A stretch of 64,000 nucleotides of DNA from Streptomyces collinus Tu 365. Its GTDB lineage: Bacteria > Actinomycetota > Actinomycetes > Streptomycetales > Streptomycetaceae. Shown here piece after piece: positions 61,521 through 64,000 of this stretch; within the stretch, counting starts at the first letter, position 1; each line of letters opens with the position of its first letter. The translations under genes were made by a program, and so were the position numbers. The stretch lies in assembly GCF_000444875.1 (NCBI RefSeq), contig NC_021985.1:1488001-1552000 (forward strand). The letters are read 5' to 3'. Under the pieces are notes generated by a model. It was given only the letters and a program-made list of their open reading frames with translations, was not told where the DNA came from and searched no databases.

Positions 61521-62060
61521 TCAGAGCCCTCCCTGGAGCGGGTACCGGATCCCGAGCCACTGTTCGGCGTCCCACGCCTCGAAGCGTTCCAGTTCGGTGA
61601 ATCCCAGTTTCGCCGCCAGGCGCATCGACGCGGTGTTGGCGGTCTGGGTGGCCAGGACCACCGGTTCGCCGGGCAGGACGCCGGCGAGCCAGTCGAGGGC
61701 CGCCGCGCAGGCCTCGGCGGCGTACCCGCGTCCCCACACCCCCGGCAGGAACAGGTAGCCGAGGTCCGCCTTGCCCGCGGCGGCCGGGCGGCGGTGCCCG
61801 GCCGCTCTCCTCAGCAGGACGTGCCCGATCATCGCCCCGTCCAGGTCGACGACGAAGCTCCCGGGCCACCGTTCGGGCACCTCCGGTGTCACGCGCTCGA
61901 GTTCGTCACGCGGTCGGGGGCCGCCGAGGTAGGTGTGCACCTCCGGCGAGGCGAGCAGCTCGATGAACACCGCACGGTCCCGGGCCTCGGGCGCACGGAG
62001 CACGAGCCTCTCCGTCCTGATCGGCTCCGGCGGCCAGGTCACGGTTCCCAGATCTTCCAT
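61521..62060 (-). CDS. GNAT-family N-acetyltransferase (RimJ/RimL-like)
   Basis: 179 aa. N-terminal IRTERLVLRAPEARD, central AMIGHVLLRR, acetyl-CoA-binding LFLPGVWGRGYAAEACAAAL (R/Q-x-x-G-x-G/A type), and NTASMRLAAKLGF. It acetylates an amine of unknown identity. Start ATG at 62060. Followed on the same strand by the Phd gene, 63 bp away, which makes a GNAT-Phd pair conceivable. Confidence 0.85.
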   Translation of the reverse strand: MEDLGTVTWPPEPIRTERLVLRAPEARDRAVFIELLASPEVHTYLGGPRPRDELERVTPEVPERWPGSFVVDLDGAMIGHVLLRRAAGHRRPAAAGKADLGYLFLPGVWGRGYAAEACAAALDWLAGVLPGEPVVLATQTANTASMRLAAKLGFTELERFEAWDAEQWLGIRYPLQGGL

Positions 62061-62232
62061 CGGCGCACGCTAACAGGCCACAGAACGTCAAGTCCGATGA
62101 GCGGACGGGGTGATGGACGGTCCAGGCACCCTGCTCGATTGGGAGGACTCCTCTTCTCCTCTTCTGTACGTCCTGTACATTTTTTACAGATGCGAGGCCG
62201 TCCGAGGCCCTGTCGCGAGGAGGGGTATGCCC

Positions 62233-62868
62233 ATGACCCGACCGTCCGCCCGCCATGTGCTCCCGGAGTTCACCGAACGCACGAGCACGGGCCCGCGCAC
62301 CCTGGACCCGTACGGCAAGTTGTTCGAGAGCCGGGTCGTCTTCCTGGGGACGCCGCTCGACGACACGGCGGCGAGCGACGTCATCGCCCAGTTCATGCAG
62401 CTCGAACACGCGGCCCCGGAACAGGACATCACCCTCTACCTCAACTGCCCCGGCGGCTCGTTCGGCGCGCTGACGGCGGTCTACGACACGCTGCGGTACG
62501 TCACCTGCGACGTGCAGACCTACTGCCTGGGGCAGGCCGCGTCGGTCGCCGCCGTGCTGCTCGCGGCCGGGACACCCGGCAAACGGTTCGCCCTCCCCGG
62601 CGCACGGGTCGTCCTGCGGCAGCCGGCCCTGCGCGCACCGGCCCAGGGACAGACCGGCGACCTGCTGATCCAGGCCCGGGAACTGGTCCGGGCACGCGAA
62701 CTGACGGAGGAGATGCTCGTCCGGCACACCGGGCGCGCCGCAGGGCAGGTGCACCGGGACCTGGAGCGGGATCTGGTGCTCGACGCGCCGGGCGCACTGG
62801 CGTACGGCTTGGTCGACGGCGTGGTACCGGTCCGCAGGGACACCCCCGGCACCGGGCACCTGGGGTGA
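62233..62868 (+). CDS. ClpP paralogue lacking the catalytic histidine
   Basis: 211 aa from an ATG at 62233 with GAGGAGG 9 nt upstream (62227 is an alternative). ClpP fold: [43 protein letters not shown] with Ser104, and HRDLERD with the Asp (Asp180). The His position, normally in MIHQP, is Arg129 (codon CGG at 62617-62619) in VVLRQP. It may be a structural or regulatory ClpP subunit, or inactive (inference). An 8-bp gap leads to a co-directional 102-aa gene. Confidence 0.88.
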   Translation: MTRPSARHVLPEFTERTSTGPRTLDPYGKLFESRVVFLGTPLDDTAASDVIAQFMQLEHAAPEQDITLYLNCPGGSFGALTAVYDTLRYVTCDVQTYCLGQAASVAAVLLAAGTPGKRFALPGARVVLRQPALRAPAQGQTGDLLIQARELVRARELTEEMLVRHTGRAAGQVHRDLERDLVLDAPGALAYGLVDGVVPVRRDTPGTGHLG

Positions 62869-62875
62869 GCCGCCG

Positions 62876-63184
62876 ATGCTGCCACCGGAACTTCCGCCGC
62901 TGCCCGCGCTGACCAGGGCCGAGGGCGAGCTGATCGACCGTTACCTGGAGGCCGTGGACCTGCTGGGCCGGATCAACCCGGCCCAGGACGGGGACACCTA
63001 CCGCGGACTGCGCGCGGCGCAGGCCCTGGTGCGCAAGGCGGTCGAGCTGCGCGACGCACTGACCCTGATGCACCGACGGGGCGAGACGGAGCTGCACGGG
63101 GACACGCTGGCACGCGCCCTGCGGGTGCTCGACGGCGAGCGCCGCACTGCGCGCGTCACGCTCCCGCCCGACTGCGTCGGCTGA
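62876..63184 (+). CDS. Small helical protein encoded with the ClpP paralogue
   Basis: 102 aa; ATG at 62876, 7 bp after the clpP-like stop. Predicted helical throughout, with heptad-like Leu spacing (ALTRAEGELIDRYLEAVDLLGRI, VRKAVELRDALTLMHRR). It ends in CVG. No known domain. Close coupling suggests it acts with the ClpP-like protein, e.g. as an adaptor or assembly factor (inference). Confidence 0.7.
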   Translation: MLPPELPPLPALTRAEGELIDRYLEAVDLLGRINPAQDGDTYRGLRAAQALVRKAVELRDALTLMHRRGETELHGDTLARALRVLDGERRTARVTLPPDCVG

Positions 63185-63569
63185 TCCGGACACATCTCCG
63201 GTCCGTGCGGGCCCCGTTGTCGACGGCTCGCGCGGGCGCGGCTTGAAACGGCCCGAACGACGTACCCACGGCCGGCGTATCTCCGAAGGTTTTTTCGGGC
63301 CCTCCGACTTGCGCGACAGGAGGGTTCCGGACCCGCTCGCGAGTACTCCGCCCCAGGTCCGGGGCTACGCGCGGGTTCTGACGGTGGCTCGAACACACCC
63401 CTGTCCACCCGAACGGGTGAGTGGTGAGTAACGCCACAAATTGCCGTTTGCGTTGGGATTTTCCGACTCCTGTGAGTGAAGATCCGTGTCTGACGACAAG
63501 CCCCCGCCACCGCGGCGGGGCGGTCCGGGCGGACGCCGAGTCCTGCCGCCGCCCGGATGACCGGTCGAC
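63185..63569. other. Intergenic region between the ClpP-like operon and the riboswitch
   Basis: About 385 bp with no supported gene. A short inverted repeat CCCTCC...GGAGGG (about 63301-63325) might end the ClpP-like operon. An AT-richer stretch near 63430-63475 (CACAAATTGCC, GGGATTTTCC) is a plausible promoter for the NlpC/P60 transcript. Confidence 0.4.
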
Positions 63570-63732
63570 AGGAGTGGATCGGCAGGAGTGGAGGACCCGA
63601 GCAAGACGGGTCGCCGGGACGGACGTTCGTCGCAGACGGACGGTCGTGCCGAGCAACCCTTGGGGTGAAGCCGCGACAAGCGGCCGGGCAACTTCGCCAG
63701 CCCGAATCCGACAGGTCATCCTTCACAGGCGG
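63570..63732 (+). ncRNA. c-di-AMP-sensing ydaO-yuaA riboswitch
   Basis: The 3' portion carries the conserved string CAGCCCGAATCCGACAGG (63698-63715) followed by CACAGGCGG, with CCTTGGGGTGAAGCC and CGGGCAACTTCGCC upstream, as in ydaO elements of streptomycete cell-wall hydrolase genes such as rpfA. It ends 18 nt before the NlpC/P60 ATG. In actinomycetes c-di-AMP binding switches such hydrolase genes off. The 5' limit is approximate. Confidence 0.85.
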
Positions 63733-63749
63733 CTGACGAAGGGTTGCGC

Positions 63750-64000
63750 ATGACTGCGCTCAATCGTGTCCCGTCGCTCATGGCCAGGGCCGGTACGGCC
63801 TCGGCCCTCACGCTTGCCGCCGTGGGCGGCTCGATCGCGGTGCCGGGCCTCTCCACCGACGCCTCCGCCGCGACGCTTGCGACGAAGGCGCTGCAGATCG
63901 CCGCGTCCAAGAAGGGCGCCCCGTATGCCTGGGGTGCCACCGGACCGCGGCGGTTCGACTGCTCGGGGCTGACGCTCTACTCGTTCAAGAAGGCCGGCAA
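63750..64000 (+). CDS. Secreted NlpC/P60 endopeptidase, partial
   Basis: First 83 codons only; the gene runs off the window. ATG at 63750 with GAAGGG 6 nt upstream. Signal region residues about 1-40 (ALTLAAVGGSIAVPG... ASAA), then APYAWGATGPRRFDCSGLTLYSFKKAG, where Cys71 in FDCSGL is the catalytic nucleophile of NlpC/P60 peptidoglycan hydrolases. Little room remains for an N-terminal domain, so this is probably a short single-domain hydrolase. Controlled by the upstream c-di-AMP riboswitch. Confidence 0.9.
   Translation, partial: MTALNRVPSLMARAGTASALTLAAVGGSIAVPGLSTDASAATLATKALQIAASKKGAPYAWGATGPRRFDCSGLTLYSFKKAG

Overview
The window is high-GC DNA with frequent GTG starts, 4-nt stop/start overlaps and the protein families of a Streptomyces-type actinomycete. 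Evidence for this includes an rppA/P450/cupin pigment cluster, MurT/GatD, actinobacterial LigB, an ATP-type phosphofructokinase with a GGEGT loop, and a ureABCFGD operon. From memory, the order of rppA, murT-gatD, pfkA, rocD and urease resembles the region around SCO1200-SCO1236 of S. coelicolor. I could not check this by alignment. No rRNA, tRNA, insertion sequence, integrase or CRISPR array was recognised.

Region 1 (1-14,855) is an exopolysaccharide island. A WbaP-type initiating phosphotransferase, a WcaF-like acetyltransferase and a GT4 glycosyltransferase read leftward from 14,855. A GDP-mannose 3,5-epimerase and a second glycosyltransferase read rightward from 8,561. A tightly coupled leftward operon then encodes a Wzy-like polymerase, a Wzz-type chain-length protein with a degenerate kinase domain, a Wzx-like flippase, a secreted beta-propeller/FN3 protein, a cytidylyltransferase and a Tat-exported pectate-lyase-fold protein cut by the window edge. 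The two glycosyltransferases converge on tandem repeats that encode collagen-like Gly-X-Y on the minus strand.

Region 2 (15,000-28,700) holds secreted enzymes (M1 peptidase with a short coupled leader ORF, a peptidoglycan-amidase-like protein, an NAGPA-type glycosidase), an amidohydrolase/TetR/NCS1 permease unit with a clear operator, and a three-gene acyl-CoA dehydrogenase operon. Region 3 (28,870-46,060) is mostly core or conserved metabolism: LigB, NUDIX, aldehyde dehydrogenase, the flaviolin pigment operon, an acyl-CoA dehydrogenase with a divergent TetR, peptide deformylase, MurT/GatD, PfkA, CtaG, and an Lrp regulator next to ddaH-rocD.

Region 4 (46,160-52,350) looks like a metal (copper) response island. 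It has a DUF305 lipoprotein, a His-rich small secreted protein, an RDD membrane protein coupled to a protein with 18 perfect-length nonapeptide repeats, a His-rich DUF4396 membrane protein behind a CsoR-like palindrome, an orphan zinc-finger anti-sigma-like protein and a NarL-type two-component system. Region 5 (52,700-64,000) has PlsC, a reductase, a secreted tripeptidyl aminopeptidase, the urease operon, an orphan Phd antitoxin, a GNAT, a ClpP paralogue that has lost its catalytic histidine, and the start of an NlpC/P60 hydrolase behind a c-di-AMP (ydaO) riboswitch.
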